DNA of 64,000 nt from Cyathus striatus. Its lineage: Eukaryota; Basidiomycota; Agaricomycetes; Agaricales; Nidulariaceae. Position 1 is the stretch's first letter, and the number at the start of each line of letters is the position of its first letter. Shown piece by piece: positions 44,770-54,352 of this stretch. The DNA lies in contig JAOVFP010000013.1 of the NCBI GenBank assembly GCA_025738555.1, forward strand, positions 3,782,001-3,846,000, in the 5' to 3' direction. The position numbers were made by a program, and so were the translations under genes. The notes under the pieces are model-generated. The model was not told where the DNA came from. It saw only the letters and a list, made by a program, of their open reading frames with translations, and did no database searches.

Positions 44770-45696
44770 TCATGCCTTACCCCAATACTTCTGCAGGAAT
44801 TCTGTAATCTTTGTGGGTTGCACATCTGTTGTCTTGTTGAGGTAAGGATCCTTGATCTCTCCCTTGCCCTTAACGCCCACCAGGAACGCCTCTGCGCTGA
44901 ATTGCCCCCACATATCTTTCTTCTCTATACTCTCCTCTCTCCTCTTTTCCAATTCCTCCACACTGAGATATGTAACCTTGAACTTCTCCCCAACAATTTC
45001 CTCCGCCCTCCGGACGATCTCGTTATATGACAATGTTTCTCCCGACATGCCAAGCTCCTCAGGCCACTTGTCCAGAGTAACAGCGGCACTGACGAACTTC
45101 CCGATATCAGCTACAGTTGTGAATGTGCCCTTCTCATCTCCCGTTCCAGGAATTTCCGCTGTGCGTTCCTTGACATTTACGACATACGGAAACATCCTCA
45201 GTGGACCGTGGTATGAAGATCCTGCGGCAAAATAGTCCATAAAGAGCCCATTTCGAAATGCGGTGTACTCCATCCCAGAGTTTTTCACGTCGTTCCAATG
45301 AGGAACCTTGGTCATTCTGTAGAGCTCGATATCGAAATTGGCCTCTTTCTCTGCTGCGAACTCGGAAGGCGCGAAACGTTTGACGCCCGCTGCTATCGCG
45401 CCTTTCAATAGATTGTCTGCAGGTATCGTCTCACCACGATTCAAAACCGTAGATATGACGGTATGCACGCCCTGCAGAGCTTCTGTAATAGACGTGACAT
45501 ATGCGTAGTCTACTGGACGAACGGTGGCTCCTTGGTCTACGAGGGGCTGAAGTACCTCTGGGATAGACAAGGACGGGGACGCGCGAGTAAGGAGAGTGAC
45601 GGTAATAGATGGATTGGCGACGAGTGCTGTAGCAATAGCATGACCCAGTCCGCTAGTGACACCTGCGACTGCGACATTGATCTTTGTGGACGACAT
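44770..45696 (-). CDS. NmrA/isoflavone-reductase-like protein, copy 5 (intact)
   Basis: This intronless 308-residue frame starts MSSTKINVAVAGVTSGLGHA. Family blocks are GVKRFAPSEFAAEKEANF, SGMEYTAFRNGLFMDYFAAG, GDEKGTFTTVADIGKFVSAA, WPEELGMSGETLSYNEIVRR and the end FLQKYWGKA. It differs from copies 1-3 in the STVLNRGETIPADN stretch (others have FTPQDTTP-like sequence) and in the VGVKGKGEIKDP segment, so it may accept another substrate. A TATA-like GATAAAAGGAC lies about 55-65 bp upstream of the start. No lesion seen. Confidence 0.85.
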   Translation of the reverse strand: MSSTKINVAVAGVTSGLGHAIATALVANPSITVTLLTRASPSLSIPEVLQPLVDQGATVRPVDYAYVTSITEALQGVHTVISTVLNRGETIPADNLLKGAIAAGVKRFAPSEFAAEKEANFDIELYRMTKVPHWNDVKNSGMEYTAFRNGLFMDYFAAGSSYHGPLRMFPYVVNVKERTAEIPGTGDEKGTFTTVADIGKFVSAAVTLDKWPEELGMSGETLSYNEIVRRAEEIVGEKFKVTYLSVEELEKRREESIEKKDMWGQFSAEAFLVGVKGKGEIKDPYLNKTTDVQPTKITEFLQKYWGKA

Positions 45697-46411
45697 GATG
45701 TGGGATGTGAAATTTAGCGAGGTTTTTCTGTGGATGGCGTGAAGGATTGGGTCCTTTTATCTCTCAAGGGCCTAGGATATACAGTGTTGGTCGCTCGTTC
45801 TCTGCCGGTCGGGTGGATCTCCGTGTACGCATCTTGGTCTTATTCATCATACTATTGATATTCCCAGGTGGGGAAACAAAGCTGACATAGGGCGCGCACC
45901 CCGCAGTCTCCGAAGTCGGACGACGGTAATGCGGTAGAAGTTTCACAAAGCTGAAAGAGCTACATAGCTCGATCTAGGAGACTACTGCCTAAAGCTGATG
46001 CAAAATAAGGTCAAATAAAATTACATAAGCTTTAACGCACTCAGAAGTTAGAACGTTCAACTTGCAAAATTACAAGATTAATCCAATACGCAACCTTAAA
46101 TTGAAAGTAAGTAACCTCCCAGAGCTGTTTGAACTTGTACTGTAGGATTATCAAGAAACTGGGTCTCTTATATCATTCAACTGGGACCTAAGGGAGATTG
46201 GCTCAGGAGGTACTAACTTCTAAGTATTTTATTCTGCCAGTTCTTTTCCGGTTGTTTGCTAAATGTTTCTGTAGATAGCTTACACTGCACAGTATGCTTG
46301 CAAATACTGTCACAAGAAGAACCATACCCTCCTTTCAATTCAAGTTGTTATCCCCTCCTTCACTTTCTCTTACAACTTGCTAGGATTCTGGAGGGATGGA
46401 TGGACCTCTCG
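45697..46411. other. Spacer between NmrA-like copies 5 and 6
   Basis: Non-coding apart from the promoter of copy 5. No repeat or RNA was recognised. Confidence 0.4.
45751..45763 (-). promoter_or_regulatory. TATA-like box of NmrA-like copy 5
   Basis: GAGATAAAAGGAC on the minus strand, about 55-67 bp before the ATG, aligns with TATAAAAGG boxes upstream of copies 3 and 9 but has GATAAAA in place of TATAAAA. Confidence 0.45.
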
Positions 46412-47337
46412 TTATGCTTTACGCCAGTACCTCCGCATGAATTCCTCGACTTTTGTAGGCTGCACATCCGCCACGTTGTTCAGGTAAGGATTTTTGATCT
46501 CTCCCTTGCCTTCAATAAAAGCTGTGAACACCTCCGCCTGGAACTGCCCCACAATATCTTTCTTCTCCGCGCACACATCCTTTCTCTTCTTCAATTTCTC
46601 TGGGGTGATATAGGCGACCTTGAACTTTTCTCCAACAACCTCCTCTGCCTTTCGGACAACCTCGTTGTATGAAAATGTCTCTCCCGACATACTCATCTCC
46701 TCTGGCCACTTGTCCAAAGTAACAGCGGCACTGACGAACTTCCCAAGTGACTATCAGCGACGATGGTGAACGTAATCTTTACGTCACCAGTTCCAGGAAT
46801 TATCTGCCTTTCGCTCCCCCACACCCATCACAAAGGGTGCAAGCCGGAGCGGTCCCCCATACGACGATCCCGCCGCAAAATAATCCATAAACAGTCCTTA
46901 CGAAACGCGGTGTATTCCATCCCGGAGCCCTTCACCTTCTCCTAGTAGATCTTCGTACTGTAAAGCGCTATGTTGGGGTTCCCTTCTTTCGGTAGCGCGA
47001 ATTCGGAAGGTACGAAACGCTTAACACCCGCCGCCCTCGCGCCTTCTAAGAGGTTATCTGCGGGGCTGGTGTCTTCTGGAGTGAAGAGAGTGGATATGAC
47101 GGTGTGTACGCCCTGAAGTGCCTCGGTGATAGATTCAACAGATGTATAGTCTAGTCGATGAATAATAACGCCTTGCTTGACGAGAGGCTCGACGACTTCT
47201 GGGGCAGTGGTGGGCGCTGGCAGACGGGTGAGAAGAGTGAGTGTAACCGAGGGGTTGGCAGCCAGCACAGTGGCAATGGCATTGCCTAATCCATTGGTTA
47301 CACCTGCCACTGCGACGTTGATCTTGGTGGAAGTCAT
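46412..47337 (-). pseudogene. NmrA-like copy 6, disrupted
   Basis: The frame opens MTSTKINVAVAGVTNGLGNA and runs 131 codons (GVKRFVPSEFALPKEGNP) to a TAG at the same Trp position where copy 4 is stopped (KIY-stop, then EKVKGSGMEYTAF). Frame changes follow near 46895 (TTTCGTAAGG in place of the FRNGMF codons), near 46800 and near 46747. The last 101 codons (DKWPEEMSMSGETFSYNEVV to RRYWRKA) are open. With one nonsense codon and at least three indels it cannot encode the enzyme. Confidence 0.9.
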
Positions 47338-48156
47338 TCTATCTATAGGGATTGGGGTAATTGAAGTCCAGAGGTGTGTACTAATCGCTACTTAAACCTT
47401 TGACCTATGAGGACCACTGGATATTTTATATTTGACCTGAAGTATTTCGGTTTGAGTCCCAGAGAAGAAAAGAGAGATTATGGCCGTGTGAGAGCGTTGT
47501 TGTAATCTGCGATGATATTTCCCTGCAATCAATTTTATCATTGTCAATCCAACAACGCAATAGCACTATTCGTTTACGAAAGTTCAATAACACATTGATC
47601 CAAATTCCATATGGACGAGCTCTCGTGACCAACGATCACCGCGTAGCTTTCTTGGCAAGAAATAAGACATAAATGTGATTGCCATGGAATAAAAGGTGGC
47701 GAATGTATTCTTCATCTCACTATCTTTATTATCTGTCGAGCACTCGCAGGTGACTAACTTTTCGGCCCCAGAAATGACAATAAGTAATGTCAGAAGTCTG
47801 ACGGGGATAGGTATCCTAGGGTAATGAAGTCTAAGATAGGTTATTGTGCCGCCGGCTACAATACCTCGTAGACGTACCTTCTAACATTAAATAGCAGGAT
47901 GCTATAAGTACGATATTGATCTCCACGGACGCCTTGGACGTGTACCGATTGAAAGATTCGACTGAGGAGGGATACTCGTCGTTCTTATATAACACATGCC
48001 ATGCCCGCAACCGCGCATTTGGGTTGTCGGTTGGACACTCATGTATCTGCCAAACAACCGTTCATCGCCACAATGCATGCTAACCACGTACGCGTACTTA
48101 TAATACTGACTTGCGTATACTACCACAACATGAGTACTCTAAATTCCGGTCTCCCG
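47338..48156. other. Spacer between NmrA-like copies 6 and 7
   Basis: Non-coding. Short frames (47426-47632, 47902-48126 minus) have no supporting pattern. Confidence 0.4.
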
Positions 48157-48965
48157 TTACACTTTACTCCAGTACTTCTTCAAGAAATCTGCGATATTTA
48201 TCGGTTGCACATCTGTCACCTTGTTCAAATGAGGATCCTTGATTTCTCCCATGCCTCCAGCGAAGGCAACATATAGGTCCGTAAGGAGTAGGACTACCTC
48301 GTCGTTCTTCTCCACGCTCTCATCATGTCTCTTCTTCAAATCCTCTCTGCTGAGATAGGTGACGCTAAAATTCTCTCCAATAACCTCCTATGCCTTTCGA
48401 ACGACCTCCTTATATGTCAACGTCTCGCCAGCCATACTCAACTCCTCAGGCTAGTGCTCCAAAGTGATCGCAGCACTAACGAACTTCCCAATATCGGCCA
48501 AAGCGGTGAAAGTCATTTTGTAATCTCCACTACCAGGAATCTCCGCCTTGCGCTCCTTTACGTTCACGACCATAGGACACGTCTTGAGTGGGCTATTGTA
48601 CAGATCAGAGCCCGTCGCAAAGTAGTCTGAACATCCTGCATCGAAATATCGTACATTCCATTCCAGATTCCTTTACCTTCTCCCAGATGGCGAGCTTCGA
48701 CTTGTAATCCTCGACGATGTAGTTAGCCTCCTTCAAGATCGACAACTCGGACGGCGCGAAGCGTTTAACTCCAGCCGCCCTTGCGCCGTCTATGAGATTG
48801 GTGGCGGGAGTAATGTCAGCCGGAGTGAACATGGCGGATAACAACGTGTACACCCTGGAGCACCCTGGTGATATCTTCGACAGAAGAGTAATCCACGGGG
48901 CGAAAAATCGCTCCCTGTGCGACGAGAGGCTCGATTGCCTCTGGGATAGACGCGGAAGAAGACAT
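48157..48965 (-). pseudogene. NmrA-like copy 7, N-terminal deletion and stops
   Basis: A normal-looking start ATG with a TATA box upstream runs directly into SSSASIPEAIEPLVAQGAIF, so the whole VAVAGVTSGLG dinucleotide-binding segment (about 35 codons) is missing. The frame then shifts near 48840. The next part (ARAAGVKRFAPSELSILKEA, YKSKLAIWEKVKESGMECT) shifts again near 48630. Downstream there are two in-frame stops: TAG for Trp in the KWPEEL motif (LEH-stop-PEEL) and TAG for Glu in RKAEEV. The C-terminal 60 codons are open (end FLKKYWSKV). It is the most decayed copy. Confidence 0.9.
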
Positions 48966-50890
48966 GCTATGAACTCTAAGAATTGGGTTTTTGACTGCAG
49001 GGTGCGCATCCAGGTTCTTTTATACTTGGTTGGCTGACAGTACCATTGACTGCATAAACGTACTCAACACTTGTGCGAAGGACAAATTCCGTCGTTGTCC
49101 ATAGGAGTAATGAGTTCGCGATGTTACGGTTATTCAGCACTTGTGCTTCCAATTTATTGTTATCCCTGTCAAACCGGTCACTCTTGCATGCTGTATCACA
49201 TACCTGCACGAGTGTAGCAGTATCGTCAAAGAAGTCGACCATCCAGGATGCGTCTGTAAATTCTTCGTAAATCCCGAATCCGGAGAAAATATGCCAGAGA
49301 CAACACCATTATGTGAGACAAAGATAAGTTACGTATAGAATCGAATGCGAAAGAATAACGTGAAGATTATACTATGTAGTATGCAATAGTGAAGCAATCC
49401 CTGAGTAACGGAAATCAGATTCGGATAATGCACATGCAAAGTTCAGAGACGTACCCCCTTGACGGACACAATAGCCACAAGAACCATCTTTCCGTTCAAG
49501 CAGAGCAATGGCGGCGGCTCGAAACTATAAACCCGATAGAAATGACAAGCAAAATAGAGTCTTGTGTGTTCGTTTTTTTTTTTCGACATATATGGTTGTA
49601 TCTTACTAGAGTTTCAGGGCTTGAGACGTATATTCCTCAAACAGCTATTGATATCACTGAGTACGAGAATGAGACAGGAGAAAGGTTCTCAGTCCATCAA
49701 GTGCCGGTGACAGAATAAATGAGAGCATTTCCACGGACACCGACGCTGCCCATCTTTCATGTTGATTTCTCTTCTACATATAGTCACCTTAACCATAAAA
49801 ATGACATCTGTTACTTAATTCGTGAGTGACTTCTCGAACAAGGTCCCATATCTGTTTAAGACATTACCACATCGCGCATTTTAGAATCAGCCTAGCCTTG
49901 AACATTTGGGCGTAGCCACAGTGGAAAAGTGGAAAAAGTTGCCCTGCCGGAGAGTTAAGGGGGGATAGAACAAGTAATTCGCGTCCGCAGCTGCATCATG
50001 CCATCAGCTAGATGCACTAGAGAAAATGTGGGGTAGTTAAGGGATTTCGTAGGCTGGTGCCACTGGTCTGACAATAGATAACGAAAATATACATACAGGC
50101 GACATGCAGTAGGGCATTAACTGTCATATGATACATGATACAAGTTTCTATCCTTGAATAAGCTGAGAAGCGGGTACTTATCCCGCATTGCATAGGATAT
50201 CGACCATTGCAATGGTGATTTTTGGGGGGCGACGGGAAGTCAGTGGCTCCAGTTCAAAGCTGTATGATTCGAGGTGTGTAACGCCCGAACTTCTGGCACT
50301 AGTAGTACTGCGGATATGTAAAAAGTACCAGTGATCACGACAGGATCATGCTTCCATTCCTAATCTTGTACTTGGACTTCAGCGTACGGTTACAGAAAAG
50401 GCACTGTATTGGGATCATGGAAGGTTCATATTTTTCTTATCCATCTTTAATCGTCACTGAGACTCCTTTGGACTCCCTGAGCTGTGAATTTTCTGTGTCC
50501 TGAAGCAGCTCATGACTCAGGTTCCACACCGGCACAGGTTGGGCACAAGTGACAACTTCAGAGCCTGACAAATTCATCATGTGCGTACGCGTGCAGAAGC
50601 AGCTTAAAGATAGCGATTTGAACAGCATGAACTCACTTTTTTAAGTTATGCATGTTAACTGGATGATATGTGGTTGGATAGGACAACGGTGGAACCATGG
50701 TCCGTGAACATTGAAACAACATTGAAAACACCGTACTTTGATGTCGGTTATGTAAATATTTACCGGAGTCACGTAGGATTAGATAAGATTTTCATAATAT
50801 CATCTTGGAATCAAACTCGGACAGGACTGCATACTTGTTCTAATTACTCGTGTAGACTTACTTAGTACTATACACTGTAAGTATCTCCCC
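48966..50890. other. Long spacer between NmrA-like copies 7 and 8
   Basis: 1.9 kb without a supported gene. Near 49377-49405 the sequence GTATGCAATAGTGAAGCAATC (continuing CCTGAG) resembles 54256-54283, upstream of copy 9, so duplication units seem to include flanking DNA. A 109-codon plus-strand frame at 49389-49718 is rated as chance. Confidence 0.4.
49013..49024 (-). promoter_or_regulatory. TATA box upstream of pseudogene copy 7
   Basis: TATAAAAGAACC on the minus strand lies 48-59 bp before the ATG at 48965, at the spacing seen for intact copies. The promoter has outlasted the coding region. Confidence 0.55.
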
Positions 50891-51658
50891 TTACGCTTTA
50901 CCCCAATATGTATTCAAGAATTCCACGATACTTGTCGGTTTAATGTCCGTCGTCTTGCTCAAATAGGGATCCTTGATCTCTCCCATACCTTCCAGGTAAG
51001 CAGAGAACATCTCCGTGAGGAATTGGGTAATACCATCCTTCTTCTCCAAACTCTCGGCATGTCTACTTTGCAACTCATCCCGGCTGACATAGGTGACACT
51101 GAACTTCTCTCCAATAACCTCTTCTGCCTTTCGGACGACCTCGTTGTACGTCAACGTCTCGCCTACCAATTCCAGCTCCTCGGGCCACTTCTCTAATGTA
51201 ACCGCAGCACTGACGAATTTCCCAATATCCTCCAATGTAGTAAACGTCATCCTATAATGTCCATCACCAGGAATCTCTGCCTTGCGCTCCTTCACATTCA
51301 CGACAAGAGGGTACATCTGGAGCGGACCATTGTACGAGTCAGATCCCGTCGCAAGGTAGTCCATGAACATCCCACAGCGGAACGCGGTATACTCCATCCC
51401 AGACTCCTTCGCCTTCTCCCAGACGGCAAGCTTCGTCCTGTAATGCTCAACGATGTAGTTAGCCTCCTTCGAGATCGACATCTCGGACGGCGCGAAGCGT
51501 TTAACTCCAGCTGCTTTTGCACCATCGATGAGATTGGTGGCGGGGGTAATGTCAGTCGGAGTGAACATGGTGGATATAACAGTGTGTACACCCTGGAGGG
51601 CCGCTGTGATGTCCTCGAGGGATGCGTAATCCACCGGGCGTAAAATTCCCCCCTGCAT
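50891..51658 (-). pseudogene. NmrA-like copy 8, N-terminally truncated
   Basis: An open frame of 255 codons starts at an internal ATG (MQGGILRPVDYASLEDITAA) and continues cleanly through GVKRFAPSEMSISKEANY, SGMEYTAFRCGMFMDYLATG, MTFTTLEDIGKFVSAAVTLE and the end FLNTYWGKA. The first about 55 family residues, including the GVTSGLG nucleotide-binding motif, are absent, and no match to them was found in the DNA upstream. Without the first beta-alpha-beta unit NADPH binding should fail, so it is classed as a pseudogene although the rest is undamaged. A transcript joined to another upstream exon is not excluded: the break lies at TTATGCAG, which could serve as a splice acceptor. Confidence 0.75.
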
Positions 51659-52881
51659 AAGCACAAGTGTGTCAAGATTTTAGTATCTATAAAGCAAACC
51701 CACTAGATTCTGCGAACCCGCACAGAATTCGTAACAAACCTGTGACAAAATAAACAATATGAAAACAGTTCTATCAACTGAGAATTTAAACTTCTTTGTT
51801 TCCTCCACATTTACACATATTGGGGTAAAGATTGTGAGCTCGAGCTCGAGCTAGCATCCCGGATGAGGTGGATGTGTTTAGTAGGTATCCGCAACATTTG
51901 GCCGGCGGGATTAAACTTGCTTGAATTGAGCTTGAACCAAGTAGTAAGTAATCGAGGAAATAGCGAATCCCTATGTCATGTACTTGGAACATTCGATTAA
52001 TGGAATTCAAGAGCGCGATCTGTATATGTGCCGCCACAATTGAAGAATATCAAAGCAACCTGATGGCAACAAGATGGCAATTGAACATTGAGATAAGGAA
52101 ATCGAAAGACTCGCACGACGCCGCACACGAGCAACTGAAGTTGATCTTTATTTGTCAAATCCTTCAACTTGAAATCTTGAAGTCACAGCTCACCTTCTTG
52201 TCACCTTCACTGCTTCAGCCAATTCAGCCATACTACACATGCATTCTTTCTCTAAACTCACGATGCTTTGACGTCCAAGTTTAACCTGTAACGTCGCGCC
52301 ATGCAATGTCTTTCAGGAAGCATTTCTCGACAATCCTTGACTAAGTACGATCTATACTATTACTACCCATCCAGGATTTGTGTGTCGACACGAAGACGTC
52401 CAGTCCATACATTAGTACTAAGTACCCTCTGTTGCTTCGAGGGTAATCTGCGTTAAATCTGCCCATATTGGTACATGCAATCAGAGACAGATTTCCAGCG
52501 TAATTTCATCGCAGAATTTATTAAAGGGGTTCCATTCACCGGGCCAGAGGACTTTGTGCTTGCAATGTTCACACTGCCATGGTCATACATAGCAGAAGCC
52601 TGTTGACATAGTCTCGAGTAAGTATACTCCTGGAAATGGTAGCATTCACGTGCTTTACTGTCTCAGTGGGTATGGGACAGCGACGACGCCCTCAAGCTGT
52701 TTATGGATGTACCCGGGATTCAGTATTCTAGCTACATATTGCGGTATGTGGCTCTTATTTATCTCCCAAAATCACCTACCCATCTACCGCAACTCAATTC
52801 ACTTCCGATCACAATCGCCTTCACCATCTTCACCATTGCTGGTACACTACTACCATCTATAGGTGCCCTACTAAGTATATT
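51659..52881. other. Spacer between NmrA-like copies 8 and 9
   Basis: 1.2 kb with no supported gene and no recognisable remnant of the missing N-terminus of copy 8. A GAGCTCGAGCTCGAGCT palindromic run lies at about 51836-51852. Confidence 0.4.
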
Positions 52882-53814
52882 CTACACCTTATTCCAGTAA
52901 CTCTTCAAAAATTCCTCGACATTTGTCGGTTTCACATCTGTTGCCTTGTTCAAATAGGGCTCCTTGATCTCTCCCTTGCCTTCAAGGAAAGCAGAGAATA
53001 GCTCCATGATGAATTGCGTCGTCCAGTCTTTCTTCGCCAAGCCCTCGGCAAGTCTCTTCTCCACCTCCTCCTGACTGAGATAGTTCACGGTGAACTTCTC
53101 TCCAGTAACCTCCTCTGCCTTTTGGACGACTTCATTGTACGATAATGTATCTCCCGACATTCCTAACTCCTCGGGCCACTGCTTGAAAGTGACTGCCGCA
53201 CTGACGAACTTCCCAATATCAGTCAATGCGGTAAAGGTAACCTTGTCTTCTCCAGTACCAGGGATTTCAGCCCTGCGTTCCTTCAAATCCAGGACAAAAG
53301 GCCACATCCTGAGTAGCGGACCTTTGTACAACTCAGATCCAGTCGCAAAGTAGTCCATGAACATCCCATTGCGGAATGCGGTATACTCCATCCCACTCGC
53401 TTTCAGCTTCTCCCAGAGGGAGAGCTTCGTCTTGTAAGCATCGATGATGTAGTTAGCCTCTTTCGCGACCGCGAACTCGGAGGCTGCAAAGCGCTTGACG
53501 CCAGCCGCTTTTGCGCCGTCTATGAGGTTGTAGGCGGGGGCTGCGTCAACGGGGGTAAAGAGGGTGGATATAACAGTGTGTACACCCTGGAGGGCCTTAG
53601 TGACGGCTTCGACAGATGCGTAGTTCACTGGGCGGAGAATGGCTCCTTGCTTGATAAGAGGGAGGAGTACCTCTGGAATAGACGAGGGAGAGGATGCACG
53701 AGTAAGAAGGGTGACAGTATTAACATGTGGATTGGCGACGAGTGCTGTGGCAATCGCATTGCCTAGGCCGCTAGTAACACCTGCGACTGCGACGTTGATC
53801 TTTGCAGTGGACAT
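52882..53814 (-). CDS. NmrA/isoflavone-reductase-like protein, copy 9 (intact)
   Basis: This intronless 310-residue frame starts MSTAKINVAVAGVTSGLGNA. Blocks are GVKRFAASEFAVAKEANY (Ala for the usual Pro in RFAPSEF), SGMEYTAFRNGMFMDYFATG, TGEDKVTFTALTDIGKFVSA, WPEELGMSGDTLSYNEVVQK and the end FLKSYWNKV. The SELYKGPL stretch resembles copies 7 and 8 (SDSYNGPL) rather than SSYxGPL of copies 1-5, so copies 7-9 form a subgroup. The Pro to Ala change in the signature motif is notable. A TATAAAAAGG box lies about 50 bp upstream. It is the first copy at the right end of the array. Confidence 0.85.
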   Translation of the reverse strand: MSTAKINVAVAGVTSGLGNAIATALVANPHVNTVTLLTRASSPSSIPEVLLPLIKQGAILRPVNYASVEAVTKALQGVHTVISTLFTPVDAAPAYNLIDGAKAAGVKRFAASEFAVAKEANYIIDAYKTKLSLWEKLKASGMEYTAFRNGMFMDYFATGSELYKGPLLRMWPFVLDLKERRAEIPGTGEDKVTFTALTDIGKFVSAAVTFKQWPEELGMSGDTLSYNEVVQKAEEVTGEKFTVNYLSQEEVEKRLAEGLAKKDWTTQFIMELFSAFLEGKGEIKEPYLNKATDVKPTNVEEFLKSYWNKV

Positions 53815-54352
53815 GTTATTGGACTTTGTGAGTTAGATTGCAGTGTGCATTCGCAGTGGGAGCCTTTTTATACCGACATTGCCGACTGCAAGTCGCGCTC
53901 GATGTTTTGTCTGAGCAGCGAATTTCCGATCGTTAGCATGCGTGCTTAATCAGAACATGTTCTCCAACCCTGTTATTCCTTTTGAAACGGAAAATCATCA
54001 ACATGCTAAGTATATCCTACAAGCTCAGCTTGTTGATCATCTCGAAGACCCAAGTAGCCGAGGCAAATGGTGTAGTGTACAACGCTAAACGTCTATAAAT
54101 TCCCGATTCCACGGAAATTAAGTTTAGATGACTGAAATACAAAGTATCTTCAAAGACAACATCGTATAAGTGAAACCTATTATTGGAATTACAAGCGTAA
54201 GTAAGATAAGTTAAGTGTAAAGAGTGAATGCAAAAACGAGCGTGGGATTTGGATAATATGCAATAATAAAGCAAACACTGAGCAAAAAAGGTATCAGGTC
54301 CGCTAAAGTTACGCAAAGTCTGGGAACATACCAACGGTGAGATAAAACAATG
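53815..54352. other. Upstream region of copy 9 and 3' flank of the vezatin-like gene
   Basis: Non-coding. It contains the TATA box of copy 9 and, around 54256-54283, sequence similar to 49377-49405. Confidence 0.4.
53861..53872 (-). promoter_or_regulatory. TATA box of NmrA-like copy 9
   Basis: TATAAAAAGGCT on the minus strand, 47-58 bp upstream of the ATG at 53814. Confidence 0.6.

Noticed and set aside
49389..49718. 109-codon plus-strand frame in the array spacer
   Set aside because: Part of its sequence resembles non-coding DNA upstream of copy 9, so it is duplicated spacer rather than a gene.
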